This document shows, in pieces, positions 1 through 8,284 of a stretch of 64,000 bases of DNA. The notes beneath the pieces are model-generated. The model did no database searches. It saw nothing but the letters and a program-made list of their open reading frames with translations, and was not told the origin of the DNA. Source of the DNA: Paracoccus gahaiensis (lineage in GTDB: Bacteria; Pseudomonadota; Alphaproteobacteria; Rhodobacterales; Rhodobacteraceae); the NCBI RefSeq assembly GCF_005048225.1, contig NZ_SUNI01000005.1, forward strand, positions 178,584 to 242,583. Reading direction: 5' to 3'. Position 1 is the first letter of the stretch. Every line of letters begins with the position of its first letter. The position numbers were made by a program, and so were the translations under genes.

Positions 1-3
1 CCG

Positions 4-582
4 ATGCACGACGACCAGACCATCACCGGCATGACCGACCGCGTCCGCGAGGCCGCCTCGGACGAGACGATCAGCGTGGCGCAGATCACCGCGGCCTTGG
101 GCCAGGATTCGCTGCCTCCGAACCTGATGATCCCGGCGCTGGCAGTGGTGTCGCCCCTGTCGGGAGTGCCGCTGTTCTCGTCGGTCTGCGGGATGCTGAT
201 CGCGCTGATCTCGGCGCAGATGCTGATCGGGCGCGACCATGTCTGGCTGCCGGGCTTCCTGATGAGGCGCAAGCTGGGCTCGGCGCGGGTGCGCGGCGCG
301 CTGGACTGGATGCGCCGCCCGGCGGCGTTTCTGGACCGCATCACCTCGGAACGCCTGACCGTGCTGGTGCGGCGCCCGATCCGCTGGATCATCCAAGGGG
401 TGTGCCTCTGCTGCGGGCTGGCCATGCCGTTTCTGGAGCTGATCCCCTTCACCTCGTCGCTGATGGGGGTGGTGGTCAGCCTGCTGGCCTTCGGCCTGCT
501 GGCGCGGGACGGGCTGTTCGTGCTGCTGGGGCTGCTGGCGATCGGCGGGATCGCGGCGCTGGTGCTGACCCTGCTGCCCTGA
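4..582 (+). CDS. ExoD-family membrane protein
   Basis: A 192-aa protein resembling ExoD, a family linked to exopolysaccharide synthesis in rhizobia; its biochemical role is unknown. A short polar N-terminus is followed by a Pro/Leu-rich hydrophobic stretch (about residues 38-75) with the family pattern PLSGVPLFSSVCG, an Arg-rich loop, and a hydrophobic C-terminal half (about 128-192). The length is normal for the family, so the ATG at 4 is probably the true start, although the frame is open to the window edge and no ribosome site can be checked. It is convergent with the AEC transporter. Confidence 0.8.
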   Translation: MHDDQTITGMTDRVREAASDETISVAQITAALGQDSLPPNLMIPALAVVSPLSGVPLFSSVCGMLIALISAQMLIGRDHVWLPGFLMRRKLGSARVRGALDWMRRPAAFLDRITSERLTVLVRRPIRWIIQGVCLCCGLAMPFLELIPFTSSLMGVVVSLLAFGLLARDGLFVLLGLLAIGGIAALVLTLLP

Positions 583-588
583 CGGCGT

Positions 589-1512
589 TCAGACCCCGAT
601 CAGCACCATCAGCACCGGCAGCGTCACGATGCTGGCCGCCGTCGAGATCAGGATCGCGGTCGAGACGCGCTGCTGCGCGATCCCGAAATGCTGTGCCAGG
701 ATATAGACGTTCCCCGCCACCGGCAGCCCGGCGGCCACCACCATCACCCCCGCCGCGAAGGGATCGACACGCAGGGCCCAGGCCGCCAGCCCCACGGCCA
801 GCGGATGCAGGCCCAGCTTGGCAAAGCTCAGCCAGCCGGCAGGGGCCAGCCGCGCCAGGCTGCGCCCCGCCAGACTGGCGCCGATGGCGAACAGCGCGCC
901 GGGCGTGGCCGCGGCGCCCAGCAGGGCCAGGAACTCGTCCAGGGGCGCGGGCATGGGCAGCGCCAGCCCGCCCCAGGCCAGCCCCGCCACCATCGCCAGG
1001 ATCATCGGATTGGCCGCGATCCCGCGCAGCACCGGCAGCACCGCCGCGACCCGCAGGCCGCCATGGCGCGAGGCATGCACGATCAGCGTGATCAGGGTCG
1101 AGAACACCAGCATGTCGATGGTCAGCACCATCAGCACCGGCCCGACGGCGCGCTCGCCCAAAAGGACGACCAGCATGGGCACGCCCAGAAAGCCGGTATT
1201 GCCGATCATGCAGCATTGCGCCTCCATCGCGGCCTCGGCCAGGCCCAGGCCGCGCGCGCGGGCCACCGCGATGCCTGCGGCCCAGACCACCGCCGAGCCG
1301 CCCAGATAGGCCAGCGCGAATCGCAGGTCGAACAGCGCGCCCAGGTCGATCCCGGCGGCAAAGCGGAACAGCATCGCCGACAGCGCGAAATAGAAGACGA
1401 AGCGCGTCAGCCAGGCCGCGCCCTCGGGCGGGAAGAAGCGCATCGCGGCGGCCGCCCAGCCCAGCCCGATCAGGCCGAAGAAGGGCAGGGTCTTCAGCAG
1501 GATCTCCAGCAC
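589..1512 (-). CDS. AEC family (auxin efflux carrier-like) transporter
   Basis: A 307-aa integral membrane protein with about ten hydrophobic segments, of the AEC/MdcF-like carrier family, which moves organic acids or similar anions across the inner membrane. Family features are the N-terminal LLKTLPFFGLIGLGW helix, the central sequence MIGNTGFLGVPM with its conserved Asn-Thr/Gly-Pro elements, and a C-terminal helix rich in Gly and Pro. The substrate cannot be inferred. It lies 24 bp downstream of the MbfA gene on the same strand, so it may be transcribed with that operon. Confidence 0.85.
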   Translation of the reverse strand: MLEILLKTLPFFGLIGLGWAAAAMRFFPPEGAAWLTRFVFYFALSAMLFRFAAGIDLGALFDLRFALAYLGGSAVVWAAGIAVARARGLGLAEAAMEAQCCMIGNTGFLGVPMLVVLLGERAVGPVLMVLTIDMLVFSTLITLIVHASRHGGLRVAAVLPVLRGIAANPMILAMVAGLAWGGLALPMPAPLDEFLALLGAAATPGALFAIGASLAGRSLARLAPAGWLSFAKLGLHPLAVGLAAWALRVDPFAAGVMVVAAGLPVAGNVYILAQHFGIAQQRVSTAILISTAASIVTLPVLMVLIGV

Positions 1513-1536
1513 GCGGCAGCCCCCTTTCGGGGAATG

Positions 1537-2517
1537 TCAGCCCGATCCGATCAGCACCCCTACGGCCAGCACCAGACCACCGCCCACGACGACTTGCAAG
1601 GTGGCCCGCCAGAAGGGCGTCTGCATCCAGCGGTTCTGGATCCAGGCGATGGCCCACAGCTCGACGAAGACCACGATGATGGCGATGGTCGTGGCGGTCC
1701 AGAAATCCGCGATCAGATAGGGCAGCGCATGGCCAAGCCCCCCCACCGTGGTCATCACCCCCGACGAGAGCCCCCGCTTGATCGGCGATCCGCGCCCCGA
1801 GACGACGCCGTCATCCGACGCGGCCTCGGTGAAGCCCATGCTGATGCCCGCGCCGATGCTGGCGGCCAGCCCGACCTGGAAGGTCGTCCAGGGATCCTGC
1901 GTGGCAAAGGCCACCGCGAAGATCGGCGCCAGGGTCGAGACGCTGCCATCCATCAGCCCCGCCAGCCCGGGCTGCACCCAGGTCAGCACGAAGTCGCGAT
2001 GGGCGACGGCGTCCTCCTCGGCGCGGCTGTCGGCATCGACCAGCTGCTCGGTCAGTTCGCGCGCACGGTTCTCGTGGCCGCGCTCGGCGGCGGCCAGATC
2101 GCCCAGCAGCATGCGGGTGGGGGCATGCAGGCTTTGCTGGGCGGCGCGGGCGTAGAATTCGGCGGCATCCCGTTCCATCCCGGCGGCCTCGGCGCGGATC
2201 GTGTCCAGCGACAGGTTCTCGATCATCCAGGCCGGGCGGCGGGTGACATAGCCCGCAACATGCTCGCGCCGGATGACCGCGATCGAATCGCCCCACCGGA
2301 CCCTGTGGATCTCCAGCAGCATCCGGCGGTGGCCGTCCTCCTCGGCGCTCATGGCGTCGAAGACGGCGGCGGTCGCGGGATAGTCCTGGCGCAGATGCGC
2401 GGCCCAGTTGCGATAGATGCGGGCGTCATCCTCCTCCGAGGCGATGGCCAGGGCCACGATCTCGCGCTCGGACAGTTCCGACAGCCGCTTGCGGGCAGAG
2501 AGGAAGGGCATGGTCAT
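1537..2517 (-). CDS. mbfA: MbfA-type membrane-bound ferritin (rubrerythrin-VIT fusion), iron exporter
   Basis: A 326-aa fusion of an N-terminal ferritin-like domain (about residues 1-150) and a C-terminal VIT1/CCC1 membrane domain (about 175-326). Iron ligands of the ferritin part are visible as SEEDD, SAEEDGH and AAERGHE (ExxH-type motifs); the membrane part has the VIT-like segment [14 protein letters not shown]. In Bradyrhizobium and Agrobacterium, MbfA exports Fe2+ and protects against iron and peroxide stress, under Irr control. The start is ambiguous: ATG at 2517, ATG at 2511, or a GTG at 2529 overlapping the TusA stop. The upstream sequence is a copy of the dispersed repeat rather than an ordinary ribosome site. 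Confidence 0.88.
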   Translation of the reverse strand: MTMPFLSARKRLSELSEREIVALAIASEEDDARIYRNWAAHLRQDYPATAAVFDAMSAEEDGHRRMLLEIHRVRWGDSIAVIRREHVAGYVTRRPAWMIENLSLDTIRAEAAGMERDAAEFYARAAQQSLHAPTRMLLGDLAAAERGHENRARELTEQLVDADSRAEEDAVAHRDFVLTWVQPGLAGLMDGSVSTLAPIFAVAFATQDPWTTFQVGLAASIGAGISMGFTEAASDDGVVSGRGSPIKRGLSSGVMTTVGGLGHALPYLIADFWTATTIAIIVVFVELWAIAWIQNRWMQTPFWRATLQVVVGGGLVLAVGVLIGSG

Positions 2518-2523
2518 CTTCGG

Positions 2524-2580
2524 TCTCACATATCCTCGGGGGTGAGGCCGCCTGCGGCCGAGGGGGCGGAAGGCCCCCGT
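2524..2580 (-). repeat. Dispersed GC-rich repeat, copy 1 (TusA/MbfA junction)
   Basis: Read on the minus strand, a GC-rich dyad (GGCCGC...GCGGCC) is followed by CACCCCCGAGGATATG and a GA-rich end (GACCGAAGATGA). It is a divergent member of the family also found at 5346, 16640, 31738, 41951, 48810 and 51151. It encodes the end of TusA and supplies the DNA immediately before the MbfA start codon. Confidence 0.6.
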
Positions 2581-2828
2581 GCGACCGTGAACTCATGCGC
2601 GCCGTCACCCAGATCGCGCAGGGCGACCATGGCATGCCCCGCCACCTCGCAGTAATGCGGCACATCGACCAAGGCCATGGAATCCGTGGCAATCAGGCGC
2701 AACATTCCGCCCTGGGGCAGCGCCATCAGCGCCTTGCGCAGGCGCAGGACGGGCAGGGGGCACAAAAGCCCCCGGGCATCCACCTCGGGGAGGGGGGTCA
2801 AGACGGGACCGCGAATCGGTCCAGGCAC
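2526..2828 (-). CDS. TusA-like sulfur carrier protein with repeat-derived tail
   Basis: A 100-aa protein of the TusA/SirA/YeeD family of small cytoplasmic sulfur carriers. The signature is LLCPLPVLRLRKAL, with the sulfur-binding Cys at residue 23 in CPxP. The core ends around residue 84; the last 16 or so residues (RGPSAPSAAGG... to the stop) are encoded by a copy of the dispersed GC-rich repeat and are probably not part of the fold. The gene overlaps the DUF2478 gene by 31 nt and ends at the MbfA start region, so the three look like one transcription unit. TusA proteins serve tRNA thiolation, Moco synthesis or sulfur oxidation; which applies here is not shown. Confidence 0.85.
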   Translation of the reverse strand: MPGPIRGPVLTPLPEVDARGLLCPLPVLRLRKALMALPQGGMLRLIATDSMALVDVPHYCEVAGHAMVALRDLGDGAHEFTVARGPSAPSAAGGLTPEDM

Positions 2829-3310
2829 CAGTCCCGCAGCGCCTGCGGGTCCAGCCGGACGGCCAGATCGCCCGCGAAGTCCAGGAAGGCCGCCTGCTGC
2901 TGGCGCGGCACGTACAGAAGCACCGGCTGGCCCTCGGCCGCGGCCCGCCCGATCAGATCGCGAAAGCCGCGGCCCATCGCCTCCTGCCGGCCGAACTTGG
3001 GGATGACCACCAGCCCGGCGCCCTCCAGATGCGGCGCGGTCCGTGCCACCGCCTCCTCCAGCGCGCCGGTGTCCAGCCGGCAGCCCTGCGCGCCCGGCCC
3101 CAGGGATTGCGAGATGCGCAGCGGCGCGCCCGGATCGCCCAGCACGACGATCTCCATGTCGCAGGCGCAGTCGGGGCCCAGATCCAGGTTGCGCTGCACC
3201 GCACCCGCCACGGCCAGGCCGCGGGCGCGCAGATCCGTCGCCAGATCCTCGATCAGCCGGTCCGCCGCCCCGGGCGCGGCGCCCTCATCCGTGGAAAACC
3301 ATGCCAGCAT
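2798..3310 (-). CDS. DUF2478 domain protein
   Basis: A 170-aa soluble protein that looks like DUF2478, a family of unknown function often found near molybdenum or nitrogen genes. It starts MLAWFSTDEG and has the conserved C-terminal half RISQSLGPGAQGCRLD and LVVIPKFGRQEAMGRGFRD, a NTPase-like arrangement in which no intact Walker A loop is seen. It sits between a two-component system (upstream, 10-bp gap) and TusA/MbfA (downstream, overlapping), so regulation by that system is plausible but not shown. The family assignment comes from sequence pattern only. Confidence 0.7.
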   Translation of the reverse strand: MLAWFSTDEGAAPGAADRLIEDLATDLRARGLAVAGAVQRNLDLGPDCACDMEIVVLGDPGAPLRISQSLGPGAQGCRLDTGALEEAVARTAPHLEGAGLVVIPKFGRQEAMGRGFRDLIGRAAAEGQPVLLYVPRQQQAAFLDFAGDLAVRLDPQALRDWCLDRFAVPS

Positions 3311-3319
3311 GCCGCCCCC

Positions 3320-3946
3320 TCACACGCCGCTGTCCAGCGCGAATTTCATCAAGCCGTTGATCCCGTCCACGCCCAGCTTCCGCTTGAGCGCCGACGAGGT
3401 GTTGGCGGCGGTCTTGTAGCTGACATTCAGCCGGTCGGCGATGGCCTGCAGCCCGTGTCCCTGCCCGATCAGCGTCAGCACCTGCCGTTCGCGGTCCGAC
3501 AGCGCGCCAAGCGGATCGTCCGGCGCGCCGGCACGCAGCGTGGCCAGCGCCATGGCCTGCTTGGGGGCCAGATAGAACTCTCCGGCCTCCAGCTGGCGCA
3601 CCGCGTCGCGGAAATCGGACGGAGGCGCGTTCTTGGACAGGAAACCCTGCGCGCCCGCCTGCAGGGCGCGGGCGGCAAAGCCGGTCTGGTCGTTCATGGA
3701 AAAGACCAGGATCCGCCCCTGCGGCGCCAGTTCCCGCAGCGGGCCCACCAGATCCAGCCCGCCCGCGCCGGGCAGGCTGATGTCCAGCACGATCAGGTCG
3801 GGCGCGGGGCCGGTGGCCAGCTGGTCCAGCGCCTCCTCGCCGGACATGGCCTGGCCTACCGGATCATAGCCCAGGTCGCGCAGCAGGCGGCTGGCGCCCA
3901 GATGGGTGATCGGGTGGTCGTCGATGACCAAGGCGCGTTTCGTCAC
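3320..3946 (-). CDS. LuxR/NarL-family response regulator
   Basis: A 208-aa two-component regulator. The receiver domain has the acidic pair DD at 9-10, phospho-acceptor Asp55 in LIVLDISLPG, and the conserved Lys in FLSKNAPP. A LuxR-type helix-turn-helix occupies about residues 148-205 (LSDRERQVLTLIGQG...KTAANTSSALKRKLGV). It overlaps the upstream kinase gene by 4 nt (ATGA), so the two are translationally coupled and almost certainly cognate. The arrangement resembles the MoxYX/FlhSR-type systems of Paracoccus, but the signal and targets are unknown. Confidence 0.92.
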   Translation of the reverse strand: MTKRALVIDDHPITHLGASRLLRDLGYDPVGQAMSGEEALDQLATGPAPDLIVLDISLPGAGGLDLVGPLRELAPQGRILVFSMNDQTGFAARALQAGAQGFLSKNAPPSDFRDAVRQLEAGEFYLAPKQAMALATLRAGAPDDPLGALSDRERQVLTLIGQGHGLQAIADRLNVSYKTAANTSSALKRKLGVDGINGLMKFALDSGV

Positions 3947-5274
3947 GTCGTCGTCCTGTTCCTGGTTGCGGGCGTGCGGGGCAGCCGGGCCTCCAGCACG
4001 GTGCCCGAGGCATCCGTCCGGATCTGCAGGTCGCCGCCCAGAAGCGTGATGCGTTCGCGCATGCCGGTCAGCCCCGCGCCCTCGCGCCGACCCTCGGCGA
4101 TGCCCGTGCCGTCATCGGCCAGGATCATGCGCCAATGCGCCGGATCGGTCCAGAGCCGGATGTCGATCCGCCCGGCCTGGGCATGGCGCAGCGCGTTGGT
4201 CGTACCCTCCTGCAGGATGCGGAACAGGGTCAGGGCGCTGGCCTCGTCGGGCTCGGGCAGGGCTGCGGCGACATCGAGGCGGACATCCGTGCCGGGAAAG
4301 CGGCGCGTCAGGTCGTCGACGTAATCGCCCAGCACCACGGGCAGGGGCAGCTGGCCCACCGCCATCGGGCGCAGGTCGTTCAGCAGCGCCCGGTTCACGC
4401 GCGAGATCTGCTCGGCGATCGCGGCGATCTGCTCGGCGGACTGGGCGGTGGCGGCGTCGGGGGCGGCCGCGCGCAGGGCGTCGGCCTCGACCCGAAGGCC
4501 GAAGAGGCAGGGGCCCATCTCGTCATGCAGGTCGCGGGCGATGGCCTTGCGTTCGGCGTCGCCCCGCGCGACGATCTGGTGCTGCAGGCGGATGCGGTCG
4601 GTCCGGGCCTGTTCCAGCGCCTGCGCCAGCGCATCGGCGTGACGCGCCAGCGGCGCCAGGTCGGGCTGGGGCAGGGGGCCGATGCGGGCCTCCAGCTCTC
4701 CGCGGGTCAGGTCCGACAGGCGGGCGGCGATGGTGGCGACGGGGCGCAGGCCCTGGCCCACCGCCCATGCGATCAGCCCGGCCTGCAGCGCTGCCGTGCC
4801 AAGCGCCAGCGTCATCAGGTCGCGCATGTCGCGCCAGGCGCGGGCGATCTCCTCGGCCGGGTCGCCGGTGATCAGCACATAGCCGCGCGGGCGCCCCTCG
4901 ATCACCACGGGCAGGCGGGTTTCCTGCGGGTCGGGGGCGACCAGCGCCGCGAACCAGCCGGGGCTGCGGTCGGCGGGATCGGCCGGTCCAGGCGGCTGGC
5001 GCAGGGTGCCGTCCAGCGCGTCGACGACGCCGATGCGGGCATGGCGCGGCTCGGCCAGGCGTTCGGGCAGGCGGGCCATGATCCGGTCGGCGGGCACCGC
5101 GCCCTGCATCGTGCCGATCGTGGCCAGCACCAGGTTGCGCGCGGTCTGGGCGCCCATGCGCGTCTCGGTCGCGATGTCGCGGCGCAGCCGGTCCAGGCTG
5201 CCCAAGGCCAGCACCCCGACCAGCAGCAGCTGCATCGCGACGATGACGAGAAGGATCCGGGCGCGCAGCGTCAT
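3943..5274 (-). CDS. Sensor histidine kinase, HisKA_3/MoxY-like
   Basis: A 443-aa membrane sensor kinase. It has a first transmembrane helix (about 6-26), a periplasmic domain of about 125 residues resembling the LapD/MoxY N-terminal type, a second helix (about 152-173), a HAMP-like linker, the phospho-accepting His250 in the HisKA_3 box RDLHDEMGP, and an HATPase domain with N box EGTTNALRHA and G boxes DDGTGI and GLTGMRERI. NarL-type partners normally accompany such kinases, and one lies directly downstream with a 4-nt overlap. The gene faces away from the GAF gene, with a dispersed repeat copy in the intervening 170 bp. Confidence 0.92.
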   Translation of the reverse strand: MTLRARILLVIVAMQLLLVGVLALGSLDRLRRDIATETRMGAQTARNLVLATIGTMQGAVPADRIMARLPERLAEPRHARIGVVDALDGTLRQPPGPADPADRSPGWFAALVAPDPQETRLPVVIEGRPRGYVLITGDPAEEIARAWRDMRDLMTLALGTAALQAGLIAWAVGQGLRPVATIAARLSDLTRGELEARIGPLPQPDLAPLARHADALAQALEQARTDRIRLQHQIVARGDAERKAIARDLHDEMGPCLFGLRVEADALRAAAPDAATAQSAEQIAAIAEQISRVNRALLNDLRPMAVGQLPLPVVLGDYVDDLTRRFPGTDVRLDVAAALPEPDEASALTLFRILQEGTTNALRHAQAGRIDIRLWTDPAHWRMILADDGTGIAEGRREGAGLTGMRERITLLGGDLQIRTDASGTVLEARLPRTPATRNRTTT

Positions 5275-5345
5275 GGGCGGCAGAGTGGCGGCAAGCCCGG
5301 CTCAAGGCAATGGGGGGCGCGGGGGTGCCCGTGGCGGGGGTGGCA

Positions 5346-5404
5346 GGGGGGCGCTGCCCCCCGTCCTGCGGACTCCCCCCGGGATATTTTCGCCAAGGCG
5401 AAAG
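5346..5404 (+). repeat. Dispersed GC-rich repeat, copy 2
   Basis: The unit is a perfect G/C dyad (GGGGGGCGCTGCCCCCC), then GTCCTGCGGACTCCCCCCGG, then the core GATATTTTCGCCAAGGCGAAA. It is nearly identical to the copy at 16640 over the first 50 or so bases. It lies between the divergent kinase and GAF genes. Confidence 0.8.
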
Positions 5405-5446
5405 GGCGGGCTTTCCTGTCCCGCGCTGCCTGCGTAGGAAGGAGGG

Positions 5447-5899
5447 ATGAGCGAATATGATACCCTTGCGGCCCGCATCCGGGCCCTCTGTGCGGGCGAG
5501 ACTGACGAGGTCGCGCTGATGGCCACCGTGGCCTGCGAATTGCATCATTCCGACGAGCGGTTCGACTGGACCGGCTTCTACCGGGTGGTGGCGCCCGAGG
5601 TGCTGAAGATCGGGCCCTATCAGGGCGGGCATGGCTGCCTGGTGATCCCCTTCGCGCGCGGCGTCTGCGGGGCGGCGGCGCGGACGCGCGAGGTGCAGAT
5701 CGTGGCGGATGTGGAGGCGTTTCCCGGCCATATCGCCTGTTCCAGCAGCACCCGGTCCGAGATCGTGCTGCCCGTCATCGGCGCGGGAGATCGGCTGATC
5801 GGGGTGCTGGACATCGACAGCGACCGACCCGATGCCTTTGATCAGACGGATGCCCGGGCCCTGACGGCGATTCTGGCGGAGGTGTTCCATGGCATCTGA
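5447..5899 (+). CDS. msrC: GAF-domain free methionine-(R)-sulfoxide reductase (fRMsr)
   Basis: A 150-aa GAF protein closely matching the fRMsr family, which reduces free L-methionine-(R)-sulfoxide with thioredoxin in the cytoplasm. The family pattern FDWTGFYRV...IPFARGVCGAAA...DVEAFPGHIACSSSTRSEIVLPV...LIGVLDIDS is intact, and all three redox cysteines are present (Cys64, Cys74, Cys98). It starts 46 bp after the repeat copy, with AAGGAGGG just before the ATG. The downstream GFA gene overlaps it by 11 nt. The protein-bound methionine sulfoxide system msrPQ lies elsewhere in this window. Confidence 0.88.
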   Translation: MSEYDTLAARIRALCAGETDEVALMATVACELHHSDERFDWTGFYRVVAPEVLKIGPYQGGHGCLVIPFARGVCGAAARTREVQIVADVEAFPGHIACSSSTRSEIVLPVIGAGDRLIGVLDIDSDRPDAFDQTDARALTAILAEVFHGI

Positions 5900-6293
5900 C
5901 CTGATGGGATCCGAGCTGACGGGCCGCTGCCTGTGCGGCGCGGTCACCTTTCGGGGGCGACGGGGCGGCGATGCCCTGCAGGCCTGCCATTGCGGCCAGT
6001 GCCGCCGCTGGTCGGGCCATGTCTGGGCCGCCATCGGCCTGACCGACCTGAGCATCGCGGGGCCGGTGCGCTGGCACGCCTCGTCCGAGCGCGCCGAGCG
6101 GGGGTTCTGCCCCCAGTGCGGCAGCGCGCTGTTCTGGAAGGCCAAAGGCGGGGCCGAGACCGAGGTGGCGGCGGGCGCCTTGGACGCGCCCACGGGGTTC
6201 CAGTTGGCGGGGCATATCTTCACCGCCGACAAGGGTGATTACTACCCGATCGCGGATGATCTGCCGCAATGGCCGCAGGAGGCGCAGGAATGA
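5889..6293 (+). CDS. GFA-family zinc protein
   Basis: A 134-aa protein of the GFA (glutathione-dependent formaldehyde-activating enzyme-like) family. The two zinc sites are visible: CLC (Cys14, Cys16), CHCGQC (Cys33, Cys35, Cys38) and CPQCG (Cys74, Cys77). Most bacterial GFA proteins have no demonstrated substrate, and the original formaldehyde assignment is doubtful even for the prototype. The start overlaps the fRMsr gene by 11 nt (an internal ATG at 5904 is an alternative), and the stop overlaps the LysE start as ATGA, so the genes form one operon. Confidence 0.85.
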   Translation: MASDLMGSELTGRCLCGAVTFRGRRGGDALQACHCGQCRRWSGHVWAAIGLTDLSIAGPVRWHASSERAERGFCPQCGSALFWKAKGGAETEVAAGALDAPTGFQLAGHIFTADKGDYYPIADDLPQWPQEAQE

Positions 6294-6916
6294 TCTGGGA
6301 CACCTTGGCCAACGTGCCCGCCGGGCAGATGACGGCCTTCATCGCGGGCGGGTTGGTGCTGAATTTCGCGCCGGGGCAGGACGTGTTCTTCGCCAGCGCC
6401 TGCGGCATCCAGGGCGGGCCTCGCGCCGGGGCCTGGGCCGGAGTGGGCGTGGGTCTGGGCGTGCTGATGCATGTGACGCTGGCCACGGTGGGCCTGGGCG
6501 CGCTGGTCGCCGCCCATCCCGAGGCGCTGCGGGCGATCAAGTATGCGGGCGCGGCCTATCTGCTGTGGCTTGCGTGGAAAAGCTGGCGGGCGGGCGACGT
6601 GGATCCGGCGGCGCGAGGCAGCGTGCGGATCTGGAACATCCTGCGGCGCGGCTTCCTGTCCAATGCGCTGAACCCCAAGCCGGTGCTGTTCATGCTGGCC
6701 TTCCTGCCGCAGTTCACCAACCCGGCCTGGGGGCCGGTCTGGCAGCAGATTCTGGGGCTGGGGCTGATCTTCGCCGTCACCGGCACGCTGGTGACCATCG
6801 GCTATGGCATCGTCGGCGGCGTCGCGGGGCAGGTGATCGGCAAGCGTCTGGGGCTGGTCAACAAGATCGCCGCCGTGATGTTCGCGGGGCTGGCGCTGCG
6901 CCTCGTCTGGAAATGA
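6290..6916 (+). CDS. LysE/RhtB family amino-acid exporter
   Basis: A 208-aa inner-membrane protein with about six hydrophobic segments, of the LysE/RhtB family that exports amino acids and derivatives. Diagnostic elements are the N-terminal LNFAPGQDVFFASACGIQGG, the central KYAGAAYLLWLAWKSWR, and FLSNALNPKPVLFMLAFLPQF. The exported compound is not predictable. The ATG at 6290 overlaps the GFA stop (ATGA), and its own stop overlaps the next start in the same way. Confidence 0.9.
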   Translation: MIWDTLANVPAGQMTAFIAGGLVLNFAPGQDVFFASACGIQGGPRAGAWAGVGVGLGVLMHVTLATVGLGALVAAHPEALRAIKYAGAAYLLWLAWKSWRAGDVDPAARGSVRIWNILRRGFLSNALNPKPVLFMLAFLPQFTNPAWGPVWQQILGLGLIFAVTGTLVTIGYGIVGGVAGQVIGKRLGLVNKIAAVMFAGLALRLVWK

Positions 6917-7563
6917 CCGGCTTCGTCTATGCGCCGCCCGCCGACATTCCGGTGGTCATCCATGCCGACGATCAGGTGCTGGTCGTGGACAAGCAGGCGG
7001 GCCTTCTGTCGGTGCCGGGCCGCGGCGAGGATCGGGCCGATTGCCTGATCGCGCGCCTGCGCGAGGCCTTTCCGACCGTCCTGCTGGTGCATCGGCTGGA
7101 TCTGGACACCTCGGGGGTCATGGTCTTCGCGCTGACCCCCCATGCGCAGCGGCACCTGTCCAGGCAGTTCGAAGAGCGGCGCACCAAGAAGGTCTATGTG
7201 GCCCGGGTGGCCGGGCGGTTGCAGCCCGAGACCGGGCGGGTCGATCTGCCGCTGATCGTGGACTGGCCCAACCGCCCGCGCCAGAAGGTCGATCATGTCG
7301 AGGGCCGGGCTGCCCAGACCGACTGGCGGGTGGTCCGCTCCAGTGATGACGAGACGCGGGTGCGGCTGATGCCGGTCACCGGGCGCAGCCATCAGCTCCG
7401 CGTGCACATGGCCGAGAGCGGGCATCCGATCCTGGGTGATCCGCTTTATGCGACGGGGGCGGCGGCGGATCATCCGCGCCTGATGCTGCACGCGGAAAGC
7501 CTGCGCTTTCGCCATCCCGACAGCGAAGTGCAGATCGGGTTCACGGCGCCGGTGCCGTTCTAG
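6913..7563 (+). CDS. RluA-family RNA pseudouridine synthase
   Basis: A 216-aa pseudouridine synthase of the RluA group, with the catalytic Asp63 in the motif HRLDLDTSG and later family blocks KVYVARV and GRSHQLRVHM. It has no S4 domain and is short, so RluA-like specificity (23S rRNA U746/tRNA U32) is the closest parallel, but this cannot be fixed from sequence. The start ATG overlaps the LysE stop. Last gene of the four-gene rightward operon, it ends 10 bp before the convergent TVP38 gene. Confidence 0.88.
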   Translation: MTGFVYAPPADIPVVIHADDQVLVVDKQAGLLSVPGRGEDRADCLIARLREAFPTVLLVHRLDLDTSGVMVFALTPHAQRHLSRQFEERRTKKVYVARVAGRLQPETGRVDLPLIVDWPNRPRQKVDHVEGRAAQTDWRVVRSSDDETRVRLMPVTGRSHQLRVHMAESGHPILGDPLYATGAAADHPRLMLHAESLRFRHPDSEVQIGFTAPVPF

Positions 7564-7573
7564 GCGGCAGTCC

Positions 7574-8278
7574 TCAGGCGGATGGTGCGGGCCGCCTGCG
7601 GCGCAGGCGCCGCGACAGCCAGCGGGCGATCCAGGGAAACAGCGCCAGCGCCACGATGACCGCGATGATGCGGGGGCCGATGATGTCCGAGATCTGATCC
7701 AGCTCGGCCAGCTGGGTTCCTGCGGCGCTGAGGATCGCCTTGTTGGGCAGCACGCCCACGGCCGTGACGGCAACGAAGACCCGTGCCGCCAAGGCACTGA
7801 CCCCGGCGGCCAGGTTCAGCACGAAGAACGGGATCGCGGGCGTCAGCCGCAGGCTCAGCAGCGCCAGCGCCCCATCCGCCGCGACCCTGCGGTCCAGCTG
7901 GTCGATGCGCGCGCCCAGAAGGCGGCGGACCTGCCCGGTCAGAAGATGCCGCGCCGCCAGAAAGGTCAACACCGCCGCCAGGATCGTGCCCAGCAGCGAC
8001 AGGACCAGCCCCAGCCAGAAGCCGAAGAAGGCCCCTCCCGCCAGGGTCATCAGAACCACGACCGGTACGGGCAGCGCGGCCAGCACCGTGAATCCGCCCA
8101 GATAGGCCAGCACGGCCAGTCCGGGATTGCGGTCCCGCCAGCCCTGCCCGTGATCCAGGATCTGGTGCAGCCGGGTCAGGTCGGATTGCAGGGCGGGCAG
8201 CGAGGGCCACAGCCACAGAGCGAAGACCAGCGCCGCCGCCGCAGCGGCAGCCCAGAGGGCGATCCGCAGCGGGGTCAT
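7574..8278 (-). CDS. TVP38/TMEM64 (DedA-like) membrane protein
   Basis: A 234-aa polytopic membrane protein of the VTT (TVP38/TMEM64/DedA) superfamily. After an N-terminal helix, the VTT domain shows ALPVPVVVLMTLAGGAFFGFWLG, the re-entrant-loop region and RLTPAIPFFVLNLAAG, with the conserved Arg, Pro and Asn. Such proteins are linked to lipid scrambling or membrane homeostasis. The tail is a run of Arg (RRLRRRR), consistent with a cytoplasmic end. It sits 6 bp from the MBL-fold gene upstream and is probably cotranscribed. Confidence 0.87.
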   Translation of the reverse strand: MTPLRIALWAAAAAAALVFALWLWPSLPALQSDLTRLHQILDHGQGWRDRNPGLAVLAYLGGFTVLAALPVPVVVLMTLAGGAFFGFWLGLVLSLLGTILAAVLTFLAARHLLTGQVRRLLGARIDQLDRRVAADGALALLSLRLTPAIPFFVLNLAAGVSALAARVFVAVTAVGVLPNKAILSAAGTQLAELDQISDIIGPRIIAVIVALALFPWIARWLSRRLRRRRPAPSA

Positions 8279-8284
8279 CCGGGA

